Source of the DNA: Lachnospiraceae bacterium
GTDB taxonomy: Bacteria > Bacillota > Clostridia > Lachnospirales > Lachnospiraceae
NCBI GenBank assembly: GCA_021769135.1
Contig: JAETTM010000026.1
Location: 1-64,000 of the forward strand
Length of the DNA stretch: 64,000 bases
Direction: 5' to 3'
Shown here one piece after another: positions 25,325-33,709 of the stretch. Position 1 is the first letter of the stretch. The number at the start of each line of letters is the position of its first letter. Both the position numbers and the translations under genes were made by a program. Below the pieces are notes generated by a model. It had not been told where the DNA came from. It searched no databases and saw only the letters and a program-made list of their open reading frames with translations.

Positions 25325-26821
25325 ATGAAAAAGACAAAAAAGATGTTGGCAATGTTACTATGTATGTCCATGGTATTTTCTATGGCGGCATGTGGGAGTT
25401 CTGGCAGCGGCGGGGCTCCGGCAGAGGAAACCGCCGGGTCGGAAGCAGGCGGCGGAAATGAGGAAAAGGCAGGCGGGAATGATGCTGCCAGTGAGGAAGC
25501 GGAAGCTGCGGCCGAGTCGGAAGAGGAAAGCGATGCAGGAACCTCCGAAGGCGGGGAGCCGGTATATATAGATGAGGATGCGGCATCCATGACAGGGGAA
25601 GTAAGGTTTCTTACCGCATTTGCAGGCGGGCAGGGAACGGATGCCTTAATTGAGGATTTCAATTCCTATTATCCCAATGTGAATGTTACATATGAGGTTT
25701 ATGTAAACAACGCGGAAGGCAATGTGACCGCTAATACTTCGATTCAGTCCGGGGCTGTGGATGTGATTCTGTCCTTTGGCCCGGCAGATACGGGATTCCG
25801 GTGGGAAAACGGCCTGCTGATGGACATTACGGACAGGCTGGCGGAGGACAATCTGGATTTGGTCAAGGAATGGGGAACGGATAACTATACCTATAATGAC
25901 AGGGTGTACTGCATACCAGGAGGAGCCCTTTCGGTAATAGTGGCGCTGAATATGGATATGTGGAATGCGGCCGGCCTGGGGGAAATCCCGGATTACTGGA
26001 CATGGGATGAATATTTGGACGCATGCCGTGCGATGACTAAGAAAGCGGCGGATGGCAGTACGGAGGTGTACGGCGGTACTCAGTTTAATAATACGCCTTA
26101 TTGGTATTATCCAATGATGCAGAGCAAAGGCAAGAATGTATTTTACAATGAGGAAGGAAAGGCAGATTTTACCTCAGGGCTTGCGGAAAAAATTGTAAAT
26201 CGGCAGCTGGATGCGGAAGAGGAAGGTATCTGGTATAAACAGATTAACCTGATTACCGATAACCAGAAATCCCGCGATTTATTGTGGGGAGGCCAGGTGG
26301 CAAGCTGCGTTGAATCTTTGATTACCCGTTTTGTTATGGATACAGAGAATTACCCCCATGACTTTATACTGGGCTATGCTCCTTATCCGGTGAACGAAGA
26401 GGGGGAGACCAATTACATGCATGGCGCTATGACCAATTCCTTCTTCTGCGTGACGAATAATGCAAAAGATGCGGATGCGGCCTATGCCTTTGCCAAGTTT
26501 GCATCCACTTATGGCAGCAAATATCTGTACAAGGCAGGGCATGCATCGGGCTGGTCGGGCACGAACCCGGATGAAATCGTAGATTTAGTATTTGGAAGCC
26601 GGGAAGAGGCGGAAAAATATGTGGATGTGGATTCCTATATTGCAAATGTCCTGGCGGTAGGAAAACCCTTCTATGCGGATGAAAATATTACGGCTTATTC
26701 TCAAATTGCCTCCCTTTGCGATGAATATTTTGTATATATGCTGAATGGGAGCATGGCGGTGGAGGATGCCCTTGAGGAATTGAACGAATATGCGGATGAG
26801 GCCATTGAGGATGCCCAGTAA
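25325..26821 (+). CDS. Carbohydrate ABC transporter substrate-binding lipoprotein
   Basis: A protein of about 498 residues. A lipoprotein signal (MKKTKKMLAMLLCMSMVFSM) ends in AAC with lipid-anchored Cys23, then a Gly/Glu/Ala-rich linker of about 60 residues. The SBP_bac_1 domain includes GEVRFLTAFAGGQGTDALIE, PDYWTWDEYLDACRAMTKKA and DADAAYAFAKFAS. It would deliver an oligosaccharide or sulfated sugar to the permeases encoded downstream. The ATPase is not in this operon, so a shared MsmX-type ATPase is likely. Confidence 0.93.
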   Translation: MKKTKKMLAMLLCMSMVFSMAACGSSGSGGAPAEETAGSEAGGGNEEKAGGNDAASEEAEAAAESEEESDAGTSEGGEPVYIDEDAASMTGEVRFLTAFAGGQGTDALIEDFNSYYPNVNVTYEVYVNNAEGNVTANTSIQSGAVDVILSFGPADTGFRWENGLLMDITDRLAEDNLDLVKEWGTDNYTYNDRVYCIPGGALSVIVALNMDMWNAAGLGEIPDYWTWDEYLDACRAMTKKAADGSTEVYGGTQFNNTPYWYYPMMQSKGKNVFYNEEGKADFTSGLAEKIVNRQLDAEEEGIWYKQINLITDNQKSRDLLWGGQVASCVESLITRFVMDTENYPHDFILGYAPYPVNEEGETNYMHGAMTNSFFCVTNNAKDADAAYAFAKFASTYGSKYLYKAGHASGWSGTNPDEIVDLVFGSREEAEKYVDVDSYIANVLAVGKPFYADENITAYSQIASLCDEYFVYMLNGSMAVEDALEELNEYADEAIEDAQ

Positions 26822-26837
26822 GGGGAGCGATGGCTTG

Positions 26838-26865
26838 CCCGGGCCGGTGAAAAATCCGGCCTGGG
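26838..26865 (+). promoter_or_regulatory. Strong intercistronic stem-loop after the binding-protein gene
   Basis: CCCGGGCCGG (26838-26847) pairs with CCGGCCTGGG (26856-26865), one pair being G-U, around a TGAAAAAT loop. No T run follows. A stable stem here fits the known pattern in ABC sugar operons where such stems protect the binding-protein transcript and lower downstream expression. Confidence 0.6.
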
Positions 26866-26928
26866 AAAACCCAAGTTGTTAACATAAGGATGGCTGGCGA
26901 AGCCTGGCATCCGTTGTTTCGGCAAGCT

Positions 26929-27060
26929 GCCAGTGCGGAGATAACTGCATGATTAGAATGGATTGCCAGTGTGGGGAAGGCCGCATGGCTGGCATAGATG
27001 GCCAATGCTGTGAAAGCAGTATGGATGGATTGGACTGCCAGTGCTGCAAAAGCGGCATAT
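26929..27060. repeat. Four 36-bp tandem repeats between binding-protein and permease genes
   Basis: The block GCCAGTG(C/T)(T/G)G... recurs at 26929, 26965, 27001 (GCCAATG) and 27037, exactly 36 bp apart. The last unit folds as TGCC-AGT-GCT, loop, AAGC-GGCA. The units diverge, so the array is old. It is not CRISPR: there are no spacers and the whole unit repeats. It lies in the transcript of the glycan operon. Confidence 0.7.
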
Positions 27061-27080
27061 AGGAAAGGTTAAAAATATAT

Positions 27081-27968
27081 ATGAAAAGAAAAACAAAAAA
27101 CAATATAGCCGGTTACTGCTTCCTGGCGCCTGCGCTGCTTATATTCCTTTTTATGGTGGCTTTGCCGGTAGTGATTTCGTTGGGGCTGGCTTTTACGAAA
27201 TGGAACTTTTTCTCCGGATTGGAGGGAATTAAATTTGTGGGGTTTGATAACTTTATTAAGCTGTTCACCAGAGACCGTTCCTTTAAGGGGGCACTGCTGA
27301 ATACTTTCGTATATGCCATAGCTACCGTGCCGGTTACTGTGTTTGCAGCGCTTATTTTGGCCCATGTGCTGAATGGAAAGGTGTATGGGCAGCGGTTTTT
27401 CCGGCTGGCGTTCTTCATCCCTTATATCTCCAATATGGTTGCGCTGGGAGCTATCTTCAAATTCCTGTTCCGTTCGGACGGGCCGGTGAATGCCATATTG
27501 GCTAATTGGTTTCATGTGGAAAAGGTTCCGGGATGGCTGTCCGATTCAGGGCTGACCCGTATTCCCATTATTTGCGTGATGGTCTATGCGGGGATCGGTT
27601 TTTGCCTGATTGTCTATATTGCGGCATTAAAAAATGTTCCTACCGACCTATATGAGGCTTCCGCCATTGACGGGGCTTCCCCAGTCAAACAATTTTTTAA
27701 GATAACGGTGCCGATGATTTCGCCCACTACTTTTTATTTGCTGGTGGTTCGTTTAATCAGCGCATTTCAGATTTTCGCGGCGATTAACATTATATCGGAC
27801 GGCGGCAAGAATTCAGGCAGCGTGAGCCTGGTGGTAATGATTTATGATGAAGCGTTCAAGCAGTACAATTTCGGATATGCCAGCGCAATTGCGTGGGTGT
27901 TGGTGGTATTTATACTGGTCATTACTTTAATTAACTTCAAGGCGCAGAAGCATTGGGTTTACTATTAA
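27081..27968 (+). CDS. Sugar ABC transporter permease 1 (MalF/UgpA type)
   Basis: A 295-residue protein with six membrane helices, starting KNNIAGYCFLAPALLIFLFMV. The EAA loop that contacts the ATPase is EASAIDGASPVKQFFKITVP followed by MISPTTF. It pairs with the next permease to form the channel of the importer. The ATG follows the 36-bp repeat array. Confidence 0.95.
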   Translation: MKRKTKNNIAGYCFLAPALLIFLFMVALPVVISLGLAFTKWNFFSGLEGIKFVGFDNFIKLFTRDRSFKGALLNTFVYAIATVPVTVFAALILAHVLNGKVYGQRFFRLAFFIPYISNMVALGAIFKFLFRSDGPVNAILANWFHVEKVPGWLSDSGLTRIPIICVMVYAGIGFCLIVYIAALKNVPTDLYEASAIDGASPVKQFFKITVPMISPTTFYLLVVRLISAFQIFAAINIISDGGKNSGSVSLVVMIYDEAFKQYNFGYASAIAWVLVVFILVITLINFKAQKHWVYY

Positions 27969-27987
27969 AGGAGGATAAAGGCTGAAA

Positions 27988-28821
27988 ATGAAAAAACATA
28001 TTTCCATAGAAAAAATCCTTCTGACCTGTCTGGTTGGGGTAGGGGCTGCAGTTTTTCTCCTCCCATTGCTCTGGATGCTTAGTTCATCGTTTAAAACGTC
28101 CATGCAGGTATTTGCAAGCCCGTTCCGGTGGCTGGAGGAAAATGTCCGGTGGAAGAATTACTTGGAGGTCTGGACGAGCCCGGATGTACCGTTTTGGCGC
28201 TCGATAGTAAATTCGCTGATTGTGTCCATCGTCAGCCTGGCCGGGCAGCTGGTGATTTCGTCCATGGCGGCCTTTGCTTTTGCAAAGATACCGTTTAAAG
28301 GGAGAAATGTCTTGTTTATGATGATGCTTGTGACAATGATGATTCCGGTACAGGCGCTGATTATTCCCCGTTACATGGTGTTTTATCAGCTGAAGGTTTA
28401 CGATACGCTTTGGTCCATGATTTTGCCTAATCTGTTCAGCGTGACTTCCATTTTTCTGCTCAGGCAGTTTTATATGGGGCTTCCGGATGAACTGGTAGAA
28501 GCGGCCTTGATTGATGGGGCGGGGTATTTCCGGATTTGGCTGAAAGTGATGATGCCCTTAACCAAAAACGGATTGATATCCACAGCGATTCTGGCATTTA
28601 TTTCCAGCTGGAATGAATACTTGAGCGCACTGGTATTTCTGCCCAGTTCGGAAAATTATACGATTGCACTGACCATCCGCTGGTATATTTATGACACCGC
28701 CCAGCAGTACAATCTGGCGATGTGCGCGGCGGCCAGCGCGATTATCCCGATTGTAATTATTTATGTTACCGCCCAGAAATATTTTGAAGATGGAATTGCG
28801 GTATCGGCAGTTAAGGGTTAA
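27988..28821 (+). CDS. Sugar ABC transporter permease 2 (MalG/UgpE type)
   Basis: A 277-residue protein with six membrane helices (ILLTCLVGVGAAVFLLPLLWML at the start) and an EAA loop EAALIDGAGYFRIWLKVMMP. It ends FEDGIAVSAVKG, typical of this family. It starts 19 bp after permease 1 with AAAGGAGG. Confidence 0.95.
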   Translation: MKKHISIEKILLTCLVGVGAAVFLLPLLWMLSSSFKTSMQVFASPFRWLEENVRWKNYLEVWTSPDVPFWRSIVNSLIVSIVSLAGQLVISSMAAFAFAKIPFKGRNVLFMMMLVTMMIPVQALIIPRYMVFYQLKVYDTLWSMILPNLFSVTSIFLLRQFYMGLPDELVEAALIDGAGYFRIWLKVMMPLTKNGLISTAILAFISSWNEYLSALVFLPSSENYTIALTIRWYIYDTAQQYNLAMCAAASAIIPIVIIYVTAQKYFEDGIAVSAVKG

Positions 28822-28848
28822 GTTATGCGGATTTTGTAAAGCCTTGGA

Positions 28849-28915
28849 GCCGGGTCGCGTCAGTGCGGCGCACGCGAACCGGCCATCTGCCAAAAAAAGC
28901 CGCACAGACATGGAG
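28849..28915 (+). promoter_or_regulatory. Structured leader with loop-tail pairing (family B, copy 4)
   Basis: GCCGGGTCGCGT (28849-28860) pairs with ACGCGAACCGGC (28872-28883) except at one position. Loop GTGCGGC (28863-28869) is perfectly complementary to tail GCCGCAC (28899-28905), which is followed by AGACATGGAG. The sulfatase 2 start at 28926 is 10 bases on. This copy has the best loop-tail match of the family. Confidence 0.65.
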
Positions 28916-28925
28916 TAGGACATCA

Positions 28926-30425
28926 ATGAAAAGAACGAATAAACCAAATATTATATTAATTCTGACCGATGACCAGGGATATTGGTCGCTGGGATGCAGC
29001 GGAAACCGGGAAATTCGGACACCTAACATAGACAGGCTGGCGGAAGGGGGAGTGCGGCTGGAAAATTTCTTCTGCACATCGCCGGTCTGCTCTCCGGCAA
29101 GGGCTTCCCTGCTGACAGGGCGGATTCCTTCCCAGCATGGAGTGCTCGACTGGATTAGGAAAGGCCATGGGGAAGTGCACGGGGATGCGCCGGTGGATTA
29201 TCTGGAAGGTATCACCGGATATACGGATTTACTGGCGGCCAATGGCTATACATGCGGAATCAGCGGGAAATGGCATCTGGGTGCCACCGGCTATCCACAG
29301 AAAAGTTATGAGCATTGGTTTGTTACGCTGGGAGGCAGCGGAACTTACCGGGATGCCATGGTTTATAAGGGGAGGGAAAAAGTGCAGACGAAAGGCTATC
29401 TGACAGATGTGATTACGGACGATGCCCTGTCCTTTATAGAGGAATGCTGCAGCAGGGATGACGGGAAGCCTTTTTATCTGAATCTGACTTATACGGCGCC
29501 CCATAGCCCCCATGTGGACCAGCATAAACAGGAATACGTGGATTATTATTATGAGAATGCTACCTTTGCAGATGTTCCGCAGGCGCCCAGGCATGCGGGG
29601 AGCATTGCTAATCCCCACGATATGGCCTATAGCCTTACCTTTGCATCCAAGGAAAGGGAATATCTGACCCTGAGGGACTTGCTGTCAGGATATTATGCGG
29701 CTGTCCAGGGAATCGACGATAATGTGGGAAGGGTTGTGCAGAAACTGGAAGAACTGGGAATCAGGGAAAACACGTTGATTATTTATACAAGCGACAACGG
29801 CTTTAACTGCGGGCAGCATGGCATCTGGGGAAAGGGGAATGCCACAATGCCGCTGAATCTGTATGACACTTCGGTGAAAGTGCCTTGCATTTTCAATTAT
29901 CCGGGCCATATGAAGGAAGGGAAGGTATATGACGAACTGCTGAGCGCTTATGATATTATGCCTACGTTGCTGGAAATAGCGGGAATTGAGAATCCGGAGG
30001 CGGGCAGCCTGCCGGGGAGAAGCTTCCTGTCGCTTTTGGAAGAGGGGAAAACGGAGGATTATCATGAGAGCATTACCGTATTTGACGAATACGGGCCAAA
30101 CCGTATGATACGGACGAAAGAGTGGAAATATATCCGGCGCTATCCTTATGGGCAGGATGAACTGTACGATTTGGCTCATGACCCCCAGGAGCAGTTCAAT
30201 CTTCTGGCGGAAAACAGATATTTTCATTATGGGCCGGGATTTATTGAGGAAAAGACGGTGGAACTTAAGAAAATGCTGGAAGAGTGGTTTGCAAAATATA
30301 CCGATATGGCCCATGACGGAAGGGTAGAGCCGGTAATGGGCAGAGGGCAGCTTTGCAAGGTAGGGCCGGAAGCGGAAGGAAGGCTTACTTTTTCACCGGC
30401 AGTGGATGTGGAATATCGGAGATGA
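28926..30425 (+). CDS. C-type sulfatase 2
   Basis: A 499-residue sulfatase: ILILTDDQGYWSLGCSG (metal Asp pair), C55-S56-P57-A58-R59 with ASLLTG (formylglycine site), ISGKWHLGATGYP, IYTSDNGFNCGQHG and MIRTKEWKYIRRYPYG. There is no signal peptide, so it is cytosolic. It shares the fold but little close sequence with sulfatase 1, suggesting removal of sulfate from a different ring position. A longer frame to 28863 would run through the leader and is rejected. Confidence 0.95.
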   Translation: MKRTNKPNIILILTDDQGYWSLGCSGNREIRTPNIDRLAEGGVRLENFFCTSPVCSPARASLLTGRIPSQHGVLDWIRKGHGEVHGDAPVDYLEGITGYTDLLAANGYTCGISGKWHLGATGYPQKSYEHWFVTLGGSGTYRDAMVYKGREKVQTKGYLTDVITDDALSFIEECCSRDDGKPFYLNLTYTAPHSPHVDQHKQEYVDYYYENATFADVPQAPRHAGSIANPHDMAYSLTFASKEREYLTLRDLLSGYYAAVQGIDDNVGRVVQKLEELGIRENTLIIYTSDNGFNCGQHGIWGKGNATMPLNLYDTSVKVPCIFNYPGHMKEGKVYDELLSAYDIMPTLLEIAGIENPEAGSLPGRSFLSLLEEGKTEDYHESITVFDEYGPNRMIRTKEWKYIRRYPYGQDELYDLAHDPQEQFNLLAENRYFHYGPGFIEEKTVELKKMLEEWFAKYTDMAHDGRVEPVMGRGQLCKVGPEAEGRLTFSPAVDVEYRR

Positions 30426-30457
30426 GAATAGAAATAGAAAGGAGCATGGTTATAAGA

Positions 30458-32371
30458 ATGAAACAATATATTAGAGAAATCCATGAGGACTTTAAGGATT
30501 CGGTTGTGGAAAAACGGTATGATGTCCTGTTTGTAGGCGGGGGTATGAGTGGGTTGTGCGGCGCTATTGCGGCGGCCAGGCAGGGGGCGAAGACGGCATT
30601 GGTTCAGGATAGAAGCGTATTCGGGGGCAATGCCAGTTCGGAGACGCGAATGCATATTTCCGGCGCATCCTGCCATTGGGGGAAAAGGGATGCGGCTGAA
30701 ACGGGGATTTTGATGGAACTGCAGCTGGAAAATAAATATTTGAACTACAGCCATAATTATTCCCTGTGGGATGGGGTGCTTTGGTCGGCGGCGAAGGATA
30801 CGGAGAATCTGGATATTTATATGAACACTTCCATGCATAAAGTGAGGTCCGACGGGAAGCGGATAGAAGCGTTGGAATGCTATCAGATGAATACGGAAAT
30901 CAGCTACGAGTTCCGGGCTGGAATATATGTGGATGCTACGGGGAATGGAACGCTGGGGTATTTTGCGGGGGCGGAATACTGCATCGGCAGGGAAGCTGCG
31001 GAAGAATATGAGGAGAAAGATGCCCCTAAGGTGCGCGACGGGGAAACCATGGGAAATACGCTTTACTTCGTGGCACAGGATGTGGGCCATCCGGTCAGCT
31101 TCCGGAAACCGTCCTGGGCATACAGCTTTGATGAAAGCGATTTTAAACACAGGTATCATGGGGATATTGTGGTATACCATAATGCGGACGATGTAGTGGT
31201 GCTAAAGCCGGGGGAGGACTATGAGGACCATAGGGATGAACTGGTGGAGAAATACGATGTCCAATCCGGCTACTGGTGGATTGAACTGGGCGGGGATTGG
31301 GAGGACATTATCCGCCAGGCCGAGGATATCCGCTATGAATTGTACCGGACTATTTATGGTGTATGGGACCATATTAAAAACGGCGGTGACCATGGCGCGG
31401 AAAATTATGAATTAATCTGGGTGGGCAATGTGGCAGGAAGCCGGGAAAGCAGACGGCTGATGGGGGATTATGTGTTGACGGAGAATGATATTTTGTCCAA
31501 TCGAATCTTCGAGGACGGGATAGCATACGGCGGCTGGCCTATGGATGAGCATACGGCAGGAGGATTCCGGGCGAAGGGGCAGATACCTTCCAAGGTGCGC
31601 AGCTTCCCAGGGTTCTATTCCATACCCTATGGCTGCTATTGCTCCAGAAATATTGAGAATCTGATGATGGCAGGCCGGGATATATCCGCCACTAAGCTGG
31701 CCATGGGCTCCACACGCGTGATGGGAACCTGTGCTATAGGAGGCGAAGCGGTAGGAATTGCGGCGGCACGGGCGGCAATGCTGGGAATATCGCCCAGGGA
31801 ATATGGCAAATTCCATATAGAGGAACTGCGTCAGGAGCTTTTGAAAAATGACTGCTATGTGATGGGCTGTAAGAACAGGGATGAAAAGGATATGGCCTTG
31901 CGGGCGAAAGTGTCCGCCAGTTCATGGAAGCCGGGGGCGGAACCGGAAAAGGTAATCAATGGGATTGCCAGGAATGAAGGGGAAAATATCAATATGTGGT
32001 GCTCCGACGGCTTCGCGGGTGAGGGGGAAACGCTTACCTTAAAACTGGAAAAGGCGGAGGATATTCGGCAGATAAGGCTTACTTTTGACCCGGATTTATC
32101 GGAGGAACGCTGCATTTCCGTGTCTAAGGCGTTTATTGAAAAAATACCGCAGGGAGTTCCCGATAAACTGGTGAAGGACTATGAAGTCCTGCTGTTGCTG
32201 GGGGATAGGGTAGTGTGCCAAAAAAGCATATGCGGCAACTATCAGAGACTGAATGTGGTGGAATTGGAGCAAAGCGTGAAGGCGGATACAGTGAAGGTGC
32301 ACGTAACTGCTACCAACGGATGGCCGGAGGCAAGGATTTTTGAAGTGAGGATTTATGCTGACGGGCAATGA
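30458..32371 (+). CDS. FAD-dependent oxidoreductase (FAD_oxidored family)
   Basis: A protein of about 637 residues. The dinucleotide fold is DVLFVGGGMSGLCGAIAAARQG (GGGMSG about 27-32), followed by SVFGGNASSETRM, the signature of PF12831, and MAGRDISATKLAMGSTRVMGTCAIGGEAVG near residue 420-450. The last ~130 residues form a beta-rich domain with WKPGAEPEKVINGIAR, like a discoidin-type sugar-binding module. It probably oxidises a sugar released by the sulfatases (inference). The start is uncertain: ATGs at 30422, 30446 and 30458 are possible. Last gene of the operon. Confidence 0.85.
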   Translation: MKQYIREIHEDFKDSVVEKRYDVLFVGGGMSGLCGAIAAARQGAKTALVQDRSVFGGNASSETRMHISGASCHWGKRDAAETGILMELQLENKYLNYSHNYSLWDGVLWSAAKDTENLDIYMNTSMHKVRSDGKRIEALECYQMNTEISYEFRAGIYVDATGNGTLGYFAGAEYCIGREAAEEYEEKDAPKVRDGETMGNTLYFVAQDVGHPVSFRKPSWAYSFDESDFKHRYHGDIVVYHNADDVVVLKPGEDYEDHRDELVEKYDVQSGYWWIELGGDWEDIIRQAEDIRYELYRTIYGVWDHIKNGGDHGAENYELIWVGNVAGSRESRRLMGDYVLTENDILSNRIFEDGIAYGGWPMDEHTAGGFRAKGQIPSKVRSFPGFYSIPYGCYCSRNIENLMMAGRDISATKLAMGSTRVMGTCAIGGEAVGIAAARAAMLGISPREYGKFHIEELRQELLKNDCYVMGCKNRDEKDMALRAKVSASSWKPGAEPEKVINGIARNEGENINMWCSDGFAGEGETLTLKLEKAEDIRQIRLTFDPDLSEERCISVSKAFIEKIPQGVPDKLVKDYEVLLLLGDRVVCQKSICGNYQRLNVVELEQSVKADTVKVHVTATNGWPEARIFEVRIYADGQ

Positions 32372-32380
32372 GAGGAACCT

Positions 32381-32423
32381 GTAACAGTTTGGCCTTTTGG
32401 CTGTCCTGTTACGGGAACTTTTT
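32381..32423 (+). terminator. Terminator of the glycan operon, made from a small family A hairpin
   Basis: GTAACAG (32381-32387) pairs with CTGTTAC (32406-32412), with inner GCC/GGC around TTTT, then GGGAACTTTTT. The arms match the ends of the inverted repeat at 10142-10290, so this terminator looks like a minimal family A unit. Confidence 0.7.
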
Positions 32424-32488
32424 ATCATGCTGAAAAAAATTTGATTACATACTTCCGTAAGTATATAATGAATCAAATGAAAGGGGAA

Positions 32489-32747
32489 ATGGCAGATATG
32501 GAAATCAGGTATGATAAAGTGGCGGTAAAGTTTCTGCAGGGGCTTCCGCAGAAGTTAAGGGATTCCATAAGGGAAGCTATTAAAGGGGCTGACACAGAAG
32601 CCGCCCAAAGGCGATATAAAGCGGCTGGTACTTGCATGGGACCCGGATTTTACAAAGCTGACGCCGGAAGAGCGGAAACAGCTGGAAGCGGCAGAAGAAA
32701 GGATAGACAGCGGGGAATATGTGAAAGATAGTGATATTGAATGGTAA
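32489..32747 (+). pseudogene. RelE-like toxin fused to an antitoxin tail, frameshifted
   Basis: The first half reads MEIRYDKVAVKFLQGLPQKL, then RDSIREAIKG, a RelE/ParE N-terminus. After a GGGG run (about 32584-32587) the other frame continues GLTQKPPKGDIKRL, then LAWDPDFTKLTPEERKQLE and ERIDSGEYVKDSDIEW. One extra G explains the frame change. The tail looks like a RelE partner's antitoxin end (compare ENGTIPHEAINWE at 55615). The catalytic half of the toxin is missing, so this is a deletion fusion of a toxin-first pair. Confidence 0.5.
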
Positions 32748-32795
32748 CAAGGAATTGCTGCGTCAGGCACTCCATCAAGCATATCAATTCCGCCG

Positions 32796-33443
32796 CTATG
32801 CAAAGTAGAAGGGGAAAATGCAATGAATAACAAATGCGAAAACAACTCCAAGCGCTATCATGGCCATTGTGGCTTTGGGCGTTGCCCGTCTAAGGACTGC
32901 TATTCCGCCAATAAAGACCAATAGCTCCAGAATGCTTCGCATGTCGAAATATATCCAGCCGTACACAAATGTCATATTGAATAATACGCCAATCATTCCG
33001 GCTGAAAGAATAAGAGACATTTTCGTGCGGCCTTTGGAATACCAACAGATGAAGGCCAGCAGAGGGGAAATGATGGTAAACCCTATCCAAATCATGGCAT
33101 AGCTTCTGGGGAAAAACCCGGCAACAAAATTGGAATATAGATAGTAGCTTGCAATCATTCCCGTAAAGAATAAAAATACATTTATGGATGCCCTAATGGC
33201 CGATATGCTGTAAATGGAAATGCAAACTGCAAGAAAAATCCATATGGCAAATCGGCCAAAAAAATTTCTCACATCTAAATATGCAATAATGAATGGCAAT
33301 TCGTTTGAGGCAGTGCAATCCAAATACTTCGAAATAATTCCCAATAAGATGCCGAAAAGCATAATGATAATTGTATCAGCGACTTTCCTTTTCATGGGGA
33401 TTTTTCTTTCCATGGGTCTGATGTTATTTAGAAAATTGGGCAT
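32796..33443 (-). CDS. Multi-pass membrane protein of unknown function
   Basis: A 215-residue protein with six to seven hydrophobic helices (VADTIIIMLFGILLGIIS, FAIWIFLAVCISIYSISA, IWIGFTIISPLLAFICWY, TMAMIALGVVFAFVIHCIF). AGGAG lies 7 bases before the ATG at 33443. There are no charged motif residues that would name a family. It is divergent from another orphan membrane gene at 33710. Confidence 0.7.
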   Translation of the reverse strand: MPNFLNNIRPMERKIPMKRKVADTIIIMLFGILLGIISKYLDCTASNELPFIIAYLDVRNFFGRFAIWIFLAVCISIYSISAIRASINVFLFFTGMIASYYLYSNFVAGFFPRSYAMIWIGFTIISPLLAFICWYSKGRTKMSLILSAGMIGVLFNMTFVYGWIYFDMRSILELLVFIGGIAVLRRATPKATMAMIALGVVFAFVIHCIFPFYFA

Positions 33444-33709
33444 ATTGTTTCTCCTTACAGGCGGTTTTGTTGCTTTTATATAAATTATATAAATAAGAAA
33501 TTACGCTACAGTGTTGTAAGTTGCCAGGGGCTGCTGATAAGGTTATACTACCATATCTTTTGATTTAGTCAATAGAGTAAGCTGTTACTAAAATGTTACC
33601 CTCTAATTGCTTCCAATAAGAATCTTAATGCGCAATAGATGGTGTTATGGTAGAATGGATAAAAGCAATACGGCTTTATATAAAAATTTGGAGAGGGGCA
33701 AAGATAATC

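Noticed and set aside
25162-25461. A 99-codon frame MAGKKPKPHCC... overlapping the binding-protein start
   Set aside because: It runs through the leader hairpin and then the signal peptide region of the lipoprotein in another frame, and its composition is unlike a folded protein.
26929-27060. Possible CRISPR array with 36-bp spacing
   Set aside because: The whole 36-bp unit repeats with drift; there are no unique spacers and no cas genes in the window.
28863-28925. Upstream extension of sulfatase 2
   Set aside because: It would translate the leader's loop and tail; the sulfatase core begins right at the ATG at 28926.
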